64,000 bases of DNA, taken from the NCBI GenBank assembly GCA_009746045.1, contig RPFO01000667.1, forward strand, positions 5,922,254 through 5,986,253, in the 5' to 3' direction. The position numbers were made by a program, and so were the translations under genes. Below the pieces are notes generated by a model, which was not told the origin of the DNA, ran no database searches, and saw only the letters and a list, made by a program, of their open reading frames with translations. The stretch is from Mesostigma viride. Taxonomy: Eukaryota > Streptophyta > Mesostigmatophyceae > Mesostigmatales > Mesostigmataceae. Shown one piece after another: positions 33,116 through 46,800 of this stretch; within the stretch, counting starts at the first letter, position 1; the number at the start of each line of letters is the position of its first letter.

Positions 33116-36100
33116 ATGGGTGATCCAAGCCATCCATCGCCTGGACCCGTGCTTGTCCGCCCCCGCTCGGCGCTCAAGCGGCCAGGTTCAGCGAATGTTG
33201 AGGGTCGAGCCAATGCCACACCTGCCGCTGCACAGTCTGCCTCTGGCAGCTCGGCAGGTATGGAACCACCAGATCCTGCAGATATCCTGCAGATGGCTCT
33301 GCATCTGCAAATGGATGCCACCGCCGACCCTCACCTTATGTGGATAGCAGAGGAGGCGTACGATGCCCCACTTCCGGAGCCCTGGACGGAGCACTACGAC
33401 GAAGATGGCATGGTTTACTTTTTCAATCAGGTTCGTGATCCTTTCAATCCCTCATTCCTTCCCAACCTCGACGCCTGGCGAATACGCCTCCCTGCACCAT
33501 CACCACGCGAGCGCGGCTATACCCGCCCGCATTGCCGAAATGCCGTGCTATCTGTTTCCCAAACACTTGAATCCCCCGTGCTGCTCGCCATAATTCACTC
33601 GACCCCCTCGCTTTCTTACCCGCCCCCGGTGGCCCACTACCACCACCTGTCCCGGGCCAGCTTCCCCCGCGGAATAAATAAATTATATCTCATTCAATCC
33701 TCCATTTATGAAACATTCTTTTAGCCTTTTCTATGATATCTTATTTCGCGCGCACGCGCCTCTTCCCTGTACCTCCCACCCTGCACATTACACTTTATCA
33801 TCTCACTTGGCGCCATCACCTGTCGCCTGTACCTGCCAATGGTTTCATCTCATCTCATCCGCGTCATCTCAGCTCATCGCCTTTCCCCCGAGTCGCTCCT
33901 TCCCTCTGCGGCCCTTTCCCCGTACTCTTTCTCTCTCCCTTATTCCGCACGGTCACTTACTGTGCACCGTCACTTATTCTGCACCGTCACTTATTCTGCA
34001 CCGTCACTTATTCTGCACCGTCACTTCCTCTTCACCGTCGCTGGACTGTTACTTGTTCTGCACGGTCACTTCCTCTGGAGCATCGCCGGTCGCCCCAGTC
34101 CCATGGTCTTTTCCCCGTACTCCACTCCCACCCCGTGTTTCCAACCCTGTGAAATACATGCTAGACAATCTTATTTTGTGACATCACCTGTACCCCGTCA
34201 CTTTCTCTGCCTCCCACTTTTTCTGCACCATCGCCCTGTCGATACCCTGCCTCCCTCACTTTTCCTGCATCCGTACCGTGTTGTCCATACCCCACGCCAC
34301 CCTGCCCGCCAGGAGGCCCGCGTGGTCTCCCGCGACCACCCGCTGGACGACTTCTACCGCGAGCTGTACATGGTCTACCGCCGCATGGGCGCTGCGTACA
34401 AGCGGGACTACGACCTGGAGGCCTCCATCGCCGCCAAGGCCGCCGGGCGCGCGGTCGCGGCCGCCCAAAATAGCGCGATGCAGTCGCGCACGAGCGGCAC
34501 CTTCTCCCCCGCCCGGAGCATGCGTAACCCTGCGTTCTCCAACCAGCATCATCAGCAACACCAGCAAGGAGCAGGATCGGGGGCGGATGCCAGTGGGGCC
34601 CTCGCTGGGGTGTTGTCGTCGCTACTGGACCGGCGCAAGGACAGCGACGCGGTCGCACAGCTGCTGTCACGGCTGTTGCAAGGGACGGCGGTGACATCGG
34701 AGGGCGACCGCGTGAGGTCAGTCCCGCGGTTTACTCAAACGGGGCCTGTGGTCGCATCAGCTTGTCGACGGTATTGTCTTTGTCACGGTAGCTAGTCAAT
34801 GGTATTGTCTTAATAGGCAACCACGTGAGGTCAGGAAACCAACCTATGGTTAGGGCCTTTCACCACTGCGGCCTTTCGCCAGTGTGAAAGGCCACTATGG
34901 TGTTTGGTCAGTGCCGGCAGTGTAGGTACCGAGCGATCAGTCGTTCTCTTGAGGCTAGCGGTCACTGTCGGCAGTACTCGATCTTAGGTGCTGGCGGTCA
35001 CTGTTGGTTGCGTGCGATCGAGGCTGGCGGCTACTGTAGATGTTTGATGATAGCGCCTTCATAATTTGTAAGATTAGTACCCTGGATCATTGGTGATAAT
35101 ACCGTAGATAGTTGATTATATAGCCCTTATTTGCGGTGCTAGTAGGTAGCCATCTGGTAGTTCCATTAATTAAGTAGTCTCGTGTCCCCGTAGTACCATG
35201 ATGCTGGTGGGGTGAATCCTGGAGGGCTTAACGGTAATGGAATCGTATAGGCTGGAGGGCTTAACGGTAATGGAATAGTATAGGCATGGAATAGGACGGT
35301 AATGGAATCGTATAGGCTGGAGGGCTTAACGGTAATGGAATAGTATAGGCTGGAGGGCTTAACGGTAATGGAATCGTATAGGCTGGAGGGCTTAACGGTC
35401 ATGGAATAGTACAGGCATGGAATAGGACGGTAATGGAATCGTATAGGCTGGAGGGCTTAACGGTAATGGAATAGTATAGGCATGGAATAGGACGGTAATG
35501 GAATCGTATAGGCTGGAGGGCTTAACGGTCATGGAATAGTACAGGCATGGAATAGGACGGTAATGGAATCGTATAGGCTGGAGGGCTTAACGGTAATGGA
35601 ATAGTATAGGCATGGAATAGGACGGTAATGGAATCGTATAGGCTGGAGGGCTTAACGGTAATGGAATAGTATAGGCATGGAATAGGACGGTAATGGAATC
35701 GTATAGGCTGGAGGGCTTAACGGTAATGGAATAGTACAGGCTGGAGTGCAATCAGGCGGCTTGAAGTAGTCGATGTGACAGGCGAGTCAGTGCTTGTCAA
35801 GCCCATATGATTTGAAGGTATTTTTATTCAGGGCTGTAGCTGCAGTAAATCCCAGATGGCTTGAGGCAGCTAGTGGTATCGGCCGGCAGGTAATAATTGT
35901 AACCCTATTATTATAATAATCCTAGACACGGTCGATAGAGCTGATTATGTTATTTTGGGGTCTGGCTTTTCTGTGGTGCACCGGTGCTGCTGATGAGATC
36001 AATACATCAATTCTGCTTTCTCTATGTTATGATTCTCCCGATTTCTGGCCTGCGCTGGTTGTCTGCTTGATGTTGACCGCGCTTGCAAACGCTTTTTTTT

Positions 36101-39100
36101 TTTTTTTTTTTTAGCATTTGTCTTGTATCTATGGCATGATCATTTTAGACCCGTAACCCGTACTGATAACGTTGCACTGATCGTGTTTACACATTTTACC
36201 GTGGAATGTTGCATGGGGACTGCGGTGACGGGGAACAGCGAGTATGATTCATTTTCCTAGCAGCCAAGCATAAGGCCAACTTCGTTTTTTGCATAAGTCA
36301 CCTGCCTCCAGCCCCTTTCTGAACCCTCCGCCTGTATTTCCTCCACCCTATCTGCCGCCAATCCCATCCTTACCCCCCAGCCTCTTTCCTGAACCGAACA
36401 TTTTTTTGTGAAATGTGGAATTTGTTGTGTGGACTTGGGTGGGTGGGTGTGGTATATCTTACTTTGTACTACTGCTAGCAGCCAAGCGCAGTCGTCAGTC
36501 GCTGCGGCAGAGAAGGCGGCGGAGAAGGCAGCACAGGATGCGGCGGCGGCGGCGGCGGCCGCAGAGCGCGAGTCGTCGGCGATCGCGATCCTGAAAGAAC
36601 AGCTGCAGAAGGCGGAGGCTGCCGCGCAGGCCGCCGCCGCGTCGGCTGAGCAGGAACGCACCAAGGTGAGAGGTGACGCGTTAACACTATAACACTTTAA
36701 CGTGTTTATGGTCAAAACAGTGTTGTCATCGTTGCTGCTTTGTCAACCGAGCAGGAGCGCACCAATGTGGGCGGTGGCTTGTTGTCATCACACAAAGTGT
36801 TGCTCTGTTGCTATGAAAGCAGGAGCGCACCAAGGCAAGCAGTTTGTTCATGATAACGTCATAACATTTTTGTTACTAAAAACCTAATGTATTTGTGGTA
36901 ATTCTGGCGGTTGCTTTTACAGGAGTGCACCGAGGTGAGCACCTATCATTGTTGTGATGATTGCCAACGCTGTCACGCCAGCACAAGCGGGCCCTGCTGG
37001 CGTGGGCCCTCTGCATGATCCACGCATGGGTCACTCTACGCTTGGTCACTGTAATTACATGCTGTACCTTTCATACGCCGAGATGGTCGACTTTCACATA
37101 AAGCAGCAGATGGGCAGGATGGTCACTGTATACACATGCTTGGTACTGAACCCCCCCCCCCCCTTGCACAGGCCAAGATGGTAAACTTTCAGGTACAGCT
37201 GCAGGAAGGCAGCATGGTCATTTACCCATACTTGGTCACTGTAACCGGCTGCCCTTATCGTATACACAGGCCAAGATGGTCGACCTTCAAGCCAAGCTGG
37301 AGAAGGCGGAGGCGGACCGCGCGGCAGCATTAGAGGCAGCCGAGAACGAGCGCGCGAAAGCGGAGCGGCTCATGGAGCGGGCGGTTGCGGCGGCAGCGGA
37401 AGCAGGGACGAGCCGGTCGGAGGACTCTCGCATGCTCGTGGCCATGCTGCAGGTAAAGACGGGGGGGAAAAGAGTAAGAGAAAACATTTTGCCTAAGTCT
37501 TTTACCTGCATTACACGAGAAATCATCGCGCACCTAATTACTCGATAAATCAAAGCGCACCTGACTACTCGAAAGTCATTCCGACAAATCCTCATAGAAC
37601 ATGGGCTGGAACCATGGGCATGGGGGAGGCAGGGGAGGGCCTTGAGCGAGGTCGTGAATGTTTGGTAAATGTATATAGTAAATGCATACTTCTATAGCGA
37701 ATCCATGTCAAGTGCGTGAGGGTGGGACAAGTCTGTCAGATGATTCGCGCACGCTCGCGGCGATGCTGCAGGTTCCTTGAGCAGAAAGTGGGGGGAGGAA
37801 AGCATGACGGACGTAAGGGCATCAGAGCAGGACGCGTGGGGGAGGAAAGCATGTCGGACGTAAGGGCATCAGAGCAGGAAGCGTGGGGGAGGAAAGCATG
37901 TCGGACGTAAGGGCATCAGAGCAGGAAGCGTGGGGGGGAAAGCATGACGGACGTAAGGGCATCAGAGCAGGAAGCGTGCGGGCGGAAAGCATAACGGACG
38001 CCAGGGCATGATGGCAGGAAGCGTGGGGGAGGAAAGCATGACGGAAGTAAGGGCATCAGAGCAGGAAGCGGGGGGGGGAAAGCATGTCGGACGTAAGGGC
38101 ATCAGAGCAGGAAGCGTGGGGGGGGAAAGCATGTCGGACGTAAGGGCATCAGAGCAGGAAGCGTGGGGGGGGAAAGCATGTCGGACGTAAGGGCATCAGA
38201 GCAGGAAGCGTGGGGGGGGAAAGCATGTCGGACGTAAGGGCATCAGAGCAGGAAGCGTGGGGGAGGAAAGCATGACGGACGTAAGGGCATCAGAGCAGGA
38301 AGCGTGGGGGGGGAAAGCATGTCGGACGTAAGGGCATCAGAGCAGGAAGCGTGGGGGGGGAAAGCATGTCGGACGTAAGGGCATCAGAGCAGGAAGCGTG
38401 GGGGGGGGAAAGCATGTCGGACGTAACGGCATCAGAGCAGGAAGCGTGGGGGAGGAAAGCATGACGGACGCCAGGGCATGACGGCAGGAAGCGTGAAACG
38501 AAAGGGTACAAGGATGACACAAGGCAATGAAGAAGGCGTGAGAGAAAAGCATTTGTGCCGCATGCAAATGGCATGGGAAGGGGGTAAGAGTTGCATGAGA
38601 AGGACTTGAGGAAGGCGTAGGAAGGGTGTGGGAACAGCATGACAAGGGCATGGCAATTAAGTGTCACGGGTCACAATTACGAGACTGATTTTCGCTTAGC
38701 CTAGCATAGTCACTGCCGTGAGTGCCGGCTGTCATGGAGCATCTTGCCACTGTCGGCTCCCACTTGCTGTGGCCGACTTTGGCGGCAACCTCCCCTTGCC
38801 ACTGCCAGTTGTCCATGGTTTTTTAAACTAATAAGTAATAGTTTACCCCGGCGGTCATTGTTCAGCGTCATCGCCCGTAGTCATCTGTTTTGGTCGGTCC
38901 CCGGCAACCATCTTTTGACTCTGCTGCTGTTGTATTTTCACGTATCTAATAACGGGCATTATAAAATTAACAAAAGCTGGCTGATGCTGGTGGCCACCGG
39001 TCATCTGCTGATGCCGTCTGTCATCCTCGTTGTTTGTCATCATCGCTGCGACATCACTTTTCCTTGGCTGCTGCCGCATTCACCTACTCTGGGTGATTTG

Positions 39101-40465
39101 TTTGCTGCTGCCGCCTGCCCCTGGGAGCGTGGTCACCTTTCATCTCTAATGCCACGGTCGTTCATCTATTCTGATGCTGGCGTTTGCCTTTCGTTTTCTG
39201 CTGCTGCTGTCTGGCACCAGGACTTGCCATCTTCCCCTGCTTCCACCAGGGCGGTGACCCTTCATCTCTACTGCCGTATTGCCGGCTGTCATTCACCTAC
39301 TCTGATGCTGGCGTACCAACCCTTTTCTCCCGTTCTTATTTTTTCCTTTTTTTTAGTTCTTTTTTAGCAAATTTCCGTGTACTTGCAAATTCACCAAATT
39401 TATTACCTATCATTTCTTCATTAACATGCACTTTTACAAAACGTTGCCCTGTGGTTACTTGAAAAGTTTTTCCTAAAAAATCTGGTAAAATCTGGTAAAA
39501 AAAAACCATCTTCTCCCCCCCCCCTGCGCCCCATCGTGCTGACATGCCACCTGTCGCTTTTCTACTTCCGCCTGTCCCCAGGAGCGGCTAGCTGAGAAGG
39601 AACGCGAGCTGGAGTCGACGCGCGCGGCACTAGCAGCCGCCACCGCGAACCCGCCCCAATCGGCCGAGGCCCAGGCCAAGATCGACCACCTGACAGAGCA
39701 GCTGGCCAAGAGGGACGCCGACCTGATGGAAGCCGTGCGGGCGCTAGCAGTGTCGACGCTGGCCACGTCCGCGCTGGCACCCGCGGTGGGTAATGCAGGC
39801 AGGCATGCGGTGGGTACTGCTGTTTGCTGGCATTAGAATCTGTGGTCGTTGTCGTTTTGGGGGGGTCCATTGGTTGCTATTTTCCGGGGGAAGGTCTCTG
39901 GCTGGCATTTTCTGGAGGAGGGGCGGGGGCATTCATTTTGTTATGTTTCCTTATGGGGGGAGGGAAGCGGGGGGGAGAGAGTAGGGGCATGGTGCCAGGG
40001 CATTCATCCAGGCGCTTCCCCTTGGTTGATAGGTGTCCACCGTCTTACGTATTTGTCATTGGTATAGGCGTTATCCTATGGAGGCATCGGACATGTGCCT
40101 TGGCATTCGTCGCTTTCGGCATGTATCCCAACAAACAAACAAACAAACAAACAAACAAACAAACAAACAAACAAACAAACAAACAAACAAACAAACAAAC
40201 AAACAAACAAACAAACAAACAAACAAACAAACAAACAAACAAACAAACAAACAAACAAACAAACAAACAAACAAACAAACAAACAAACAAACAAACAAAC
40301 AAACAAACCAACCAACCAACCAACCAACCAACCAACCAACCAACCAACCAACCAACCAACCAACCAACCAACCAACCAACCAACCAACCAACCAACCAAC
40401 CAACCAACCAACCAACCAAACCATACCTACCAACCAACCAACCAACCAACCAACCAACCAACCAA

Positions 40466-40500
<35 letters not shown>

Positions 40501-40517
40501 ACCAACCAACCAGCCAA

Positions 40518-40588
<71 letters not shown>

Positions 40589-40827
40589 ACCAACCAACCA
40601 ACCAACCAACCAACCAACCAACCAACCAACCAACCAACCAACCAACCAACCAACCAACCAACCAACCAACCAACCAACCAACCAACCAACCAACCAACCA
40701 ACCAACCAACCAACCAACCAACCAACCAACCAACCAACCAACCAACCAACCAACCAACCAACCAACCAACCAACCAACCAACCAACCAACCAACTAACCA
40801 ACCAACCAACTAGCCAACCAACCAGCA

Positions 40828-40865
<38 letters not shown>

Positions 40866-43800
40866 CCCACCCACCCACCCACCCACCCACCCACCCACCC
40901 ACCCACCCACCCACCCACCCACCCACCCACCCACCCACCCACCCACCCACCCACCCACCCACCCACCCACCCACCCACCCACCCACCCACCCACCCACCC
41001 ACCCAAGCCCGCACGCATTTCAAGCTGCCCCTTCTTTGGCCCTGTCCTCATGCCGTTGTGCCCTGTGCACCCGTGCACCTGCACCCTGTGCCCCCGCGCC
41101 ACCGTGCTGGCCCCCCTGTCCCCTCCCTGCATCCTCGGTCATCCTTCAGAAGCCTCCCCCCACCCGCACCGACGGCGATCGCTCCGGTGCCAGCTCACCG
41201 ACCAGCCGCGGCCGCGGGGCTGCCCCGCCCCAGGGGGACAGCGCCCCCCTGCCATCCCGGCAAGGCCCCCACGTAGACCCCGAAGAGCTCCAGCGGCAGT
41301 TGGACCTGCAGCGGGCCAGGCTCGAGGAGGAGGGGTCGGCGGAGCTGGCACGCGTCACTCATGAGCTGGAAGGGAAGTTCAAGGGGCGTGAGGCGGAGCT
41401 GCAGGGACAGGTGGCGGCGCTGCAGGCGCGCAAGACGCTGGACGCGGCGGGCGTGCGCAAGTTGCTGCTGGTGCGGGCGCAGGCGGCGGAGCTCAGGGGC
41501 GCACTCGCGGGGGTGCGAGGTAGGCGGGGGCGTTGGATGTGGTCGTCACTCTGGCAAGGTTGGGACCGGTGAGCTAGCAGTATTACCCCGTTCAAACCAA
41601 CACCCGAGGAGTATACTCTTAGGCGGGCCGTCAGGGGAGTTGAGAAGGACTTCGAGACGAAGTCGGTTTTGATGGGGGAGGGGAGGGGAGGGGAGGTGGA
41701 GGAGATGTAGCAAGGATGGGACTCGCGAAGTAGGCAGTCGTCATGGGGAGGTTGGGTCTTGGCCGTAGGTGGCGGGTGCAAGTGCTGGAGGTTGGGCCTT
41801 GGCCGTAGGTGACGGGTGCAAGTGCTGGAGGTTGGGTCTTGGCCGTAGGTGACGGGTGCAAGTGCTGGAGGTTGGGCCTTGGCCTTAGGTGACGGGTGCA
41901 TGTGCTGGAGGTTGGGCCTTGGCCGTAGGTGACGGGTGCAAGTGCTGTGATCCTGTAGCTTAACACCCCGATGTTTTTCTACGTTTCCTCTGGTTCTCTT
42001 CTCATATTTCTTCTGTATTTTTAAAGTCCCCCAAGCCCCCCAACCCCCCCCCCCCCCAAGGTTTTTGAATGCTGTCTGATTAGTCCTATGTACTAGCTCT
42101 GCCAGTTCTTGCTAAGAGTGCGTCTTGTCAGCAAAGTTCGGAGTCTCTGCTTTTGCGCGTCCATTTCGTGAAGTTGGCCATCTCTCAACCCGATCCTGTC
42201 CACGCCCCATCCCTTGGATGCTTGCTCACAGGGTCCCAGGAGGAGCTGGAGAAGTGGGTCATGGGGCGGTTGACAGAAGCGTTGGTGCAGACGAGGACGC
42301 TCCAGGTACGGCACGCGAAGCAAGCAACTGATTCCTTCTGCTTGCTGTGTCCTTGTATCACTGGTACTTGCGCCATGCCATGCCATGCCATGCAGACGAG
42401 CTCACCCTTGCCACCCATTAGGACCAAGAACAGCTGCCATGATTAGCTTGTTCTTTAGCCAGCTACACTAGCCCCCCCCGCACGTCCTCCCAGCCAGCCA
42501 GCCCCCCAGCCCCGACCTTTGCTTCCTGTATAGTGACTTGCAGGAAAAGCCTCGTATACCTGGCTTTACGGTGGGCGATACCTATAGAAGACTTATGCTA
42601 GCAGGAACCTTTTGAGCAACTCTCTTAGGGCTTCATCTGTAATTCTGATCCCTTCCTAATTCTGCCACAGTTGCCCGTCTAGCGACGCGTATATCTTTCT
42701 TTTGGCGCCCCCGTTGCCACCCCGAGCTATCCCCCTCCTCCACATACACGACCACCTCATGTATCCGCTCATGTATCTCGCGTATACTCCCCAGACCCGC
42801 GCCACCTTTATTTTGATCTCCACTTTTCTCCACTCCCACTTCGTGCCACCTTTATTTCGAGTTCTCCAAGAATCCATTGCGTGCTTTTCACCCCGCGATG
42901 TGTGTCCTCCTCCCCCCTTTGGGATGTCCCCTTGGGCACCCGGGGTATGCCATACCTCCCCACCACCAACATCACCACAAACAACCCTTTTCAACTCCCC
43001 CCCTTCCCCTTCTTTTCGTGTTTCAAGGTACCACCCCATTCCCATCCATCCACCAAAACGCCACAGTCGCGCGCGGACAAGCTGGCCGCCATTGCCTTCC
43101 CCACGAATTCAGCCCTTGTTGTATTTCTACTTCATTCCCCCTCCCCGCCCCCCTAAATAAACCCATTTCTCCCCCACTCCCCCCGAAAAAAAATCCTTCC
43201 CCTCCACCCCTATAAGAAAGCTTGAGTCCCGTGCGGACAAGCTGGGCATTACGAAATAACCTATTTCAATAAACTACTTTTGTTAACCTCGAAATAAAAA
43301 TTCATTTCTCATTTCTTTCTCTCCCCTTTCCCGCCCCCCACTGTCACACACAAAAAAAACAGTCGCGCGTGGACAAGCTGGGTGCCGCAGTCTCCGAGTG
43401 CGAGTCTCGCATGGGCCCGATCATGGCCGACCGGCGGCGCATGTTCAACGAATTGCTGCAGGCCAAGGGCAACATCCGCGTGTTCTGCCGCGTGCGCCCG
43501 CTGCTGGAGACAGAAACATTCGCGGGAGGTAGGGCGCCGGTCACTATGGATTGGTAAGGTGGACACTACAGGCCAAGGGCAACATCCGTATGTTCTGCCA
43601 CGTGCGCCCGCTGCTGGTGCAGTGACGTTTGCGGTAGGTAGGGCGTCTCTATGTCTAAAAGATTTTCCTAAGTGCTTGCTATAGCCATGGTCCTATATGT
43701 TGTCATGCTCCCACCTTACAAAATCTATTCACCTGTGCTCTTTGCTATAGCCATGGTCCTATATGTTGTCATGCTTCCACCTTACAAAATCTATTCACCT

Positions 43801-46800
43801 GTGCTCTGTTGCTATAGCCATGGTCCTATATGTTGTCATGCTTCCACCTTACAAAATCTATTCACCTGTGCTCTGTTCCGTCACGAGTCTCACCTCACAG
43901 TCTGGTCGTCTAGTGCCTTCTCTACGTGGCTATCTATCTCCTGCCCCCCCTTTTGCATGGATCCGATCGATTTGTTCGCCCTTAGGGTATTTACGTAAAT
44001 GCCTTGCTGTACCGGTTGCCTGTCTTCTTTCTCCCCGGCTCATATCCTCTCCTCTTTCGTTTCCTGTCTATCTCCCGCCCCCCCCCCCCCTCCCCCGCAG
44101 CCGAGTTGTCCGCGGTTCGTTGGTCGTATAATCATCATCTTGCTAGCCATTAGCCATTGTCATAGTTGAATTTTTTCCCCCCCCGTCTCGTTTCTCCCTG
44201 ACCGCCATGGTGATGTGTTTCTCCCTGACCTCATCCCCGCCGTCATCCCCCCCGGTCTGTTGGCCTGCCTGCCTCCCCTGCCTCTCTCCCCCCTCACAGC
44301 CGAGTCATCATCGGTCATCTTCCTGTCTTCTCTCGCCCTGGCTCACACCCTATCCTCTTTCGCCCTGGCCCGTCTCCTGTCTCTTCCTCCCCCCCCCCCC
44401 CCCTCGCAGCCGAGTCGTCCGCGGTCACGTTCCTGGACGACGTCGGCTCGCGCCTGATCCAGCTCACGTCGCCGTCGGGCACGCGAGTGTTCGAGTTTGA
44501 CCGCTCGTTCCGCGGCACCGCGACGCAGGCGCAGGTGTTTGAGGACGTGCAGCCGCTCATCCAGTCGGTGAGTGGTTTTATAAACATACTACTAGTATTA
44601 ATCTATCTACTATTGCGCTCTATGTAGTATGCCATAAGTGTTACAAGGGTCCTATCTATCTTATAAACATATGAATCTATCTACTATTGCGCTCTATGTA
44701 GTATGTCATAAGTGGTACAAGGGTCCGGGGTCCGGGCTTCCTGTGGCGGTTTGTTACTAGTATATTCGCAGGCTCAGGTCTCGAGGACGTGCAGCCGCTC
44801 ATCCAGTCCGCACGTGGCTGCCGCCTCTGCTCGCAAACCATTTTATGGTTCATCCACGCGGTGGGTGGGTGCCGTATTTGCGTGCAAACCAAGGGGCCAC
44901 CATCATTGTGGCGAAGGAGAAGCTTTCTCCTGTTCCTGTTCCGCACCCTCCTCATGGTCCCCTCCGCGCGCCCCCTCCCCCCTTTTTATATTCTGTGCCA
45001 TGCGACAGGTCATGGACGGCTGCTACATATCCTTTCGCCCTAATTCCGACATTCTTCACTTTCCCTTTGCGCGCCGTTCCCCTCCGCACTCGTATCGTGC
45101 CGTGCCATGCGCCAGGTAATGGACGGCTACAACGTGTGCGTGTTCGCGTACGGCCAGACCGGGAGCGGGAAGACCTTCACGATGGAGGGCGTCCCCAACG
45201 ACCGGGGGGTCACCTACCGGGCGTTTGGCGAGCTGTTCCGAATTGCTAAGGAGAGCTGGGGTGTGTACGAGTACAAGTTCGACGTGTCACTGCTCGAGAT
45301 TTACAACGAGACAATCCGGGACCTGCTGATCAAGAAGGGGACGGACGACAAGAAGCACGAGATCAAGGTGGGGCGCCTATCTCTGCCTTCAATTTATATA
45401 AGCTGGTAAGGTGGGGATGCCTGTGATAAGGTGGGGTGCCTATCTCTGCCTTCAATTTATATAAGCTGGTAAGGTGGGGATGCCTGTGATAAGGTGGGGC
45501 GCCTATCTCTGCCTTCAATTTATATAAGCTGGTAAGGTGGGGATGCCTGTGATAAGGTGGGGTGCCTATCTCTGCCTTCAATTTATATAAGCTGGTAAGG
45601 TGGGGATGCCTGTGATAAGGTGGGGTGCCTATCTCTGCCTTCAATTTATATAAGCTGGTAAGGTGGGGATGCCTGTGATAAGGTGGGGTGCCTATCTCTG
45701 CCTCGAATACAAACGGTGCATCCGTGCCTAGATTTTGAAACCGATGATAAAAGGGGATGGGTGACAAGCGACGCGAGGTAAAAATGGGCGGAGCGCTGGG
45801 CGTGTGTGCTTGTTTTTAGGGGAAAAGCCCCCACCCCCTCCCCCCCTCCCGCCCCCCTTTCCATGATTGGGCATATCTGTGCTAAGGTGTTTACGATCGC
45901 AAGAGGCAAATCAGCGTGGCACCGAGGCACCAAGGTTGTTAGCAGCCGGGTACCCTAGACACAGCCATCATCGATGAGTGTTGATGGGTGTTGATGTTGT
46001 GTGGTGATGTGTGTTGTTCTGTGTAGCCTCATCACTCAGCTGGAACATCACGGTGGGCAACACGAGATGGACATGGGAGAAAGGTCGATGTTATTCTTGT
46101 GCTAGCCACCGCCACGTGCGAGGGGGGATGGGGCATGTTGGGCATGGTTGAGAAGAAGTTAGCCCATTGCATCCTTGCAATTCAGCTAGGCACTGCCAAT
46201 TTTTATTTTTATCTTCTTAACAATAAATACAGGCGTGAGATTGGCATGCAACATAAGGAAAGCCCCCCAAAGAGAAGCATATACATGCAACATAAGGAAA
46301 GCATGTACAACGTATTCTATTTGAGGATCATGTAAGATTACAGGATTAAAGGATGTCTTCATTTCTTGTCTGTCCTGAAGACCTGCCTTGTCATGATTGA
46401 CCATTACTTCCTCCTGTCAGTCTGTCACCATTTCCCTGCCCTGTTGGGCCGCAACATTCGACACGCAACACACATCTGCCTGCAGGTGGCGGACGATAAT
46501 TCTGTCTCCGTCACCAACCTGCTCCACGAGTACGTGTCGACGCCGGACGAGTTTGTCGCGCTGATGCGCACAGGGTCGCGCAACCGAGCCACCGGTACGT
46601 GTTTTCTTACAAGCTTGTTTGTTGCTGTTGGCAGTGGTGGTCTTTAATTTGCTGTTAGGGTTACTAGCTAGTTTGTTGTTGTTGGCAGAGGTCTTTAATT
46701 TGCTGGTGGTGGTGGTGGTGTGGGGGGGGTGACTTGCTGTTTAGCTCTTTCATCATTCCCGCACCATGCAGCCAGCTGCCTTCTTCATCTTCATCCCAAC

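Noticed and set aside
38744-39367. 207-codon open frame
   Set aside because: It lies inside a kinesin intron between well-supported, phase-matched exons and has no recognisable domain.
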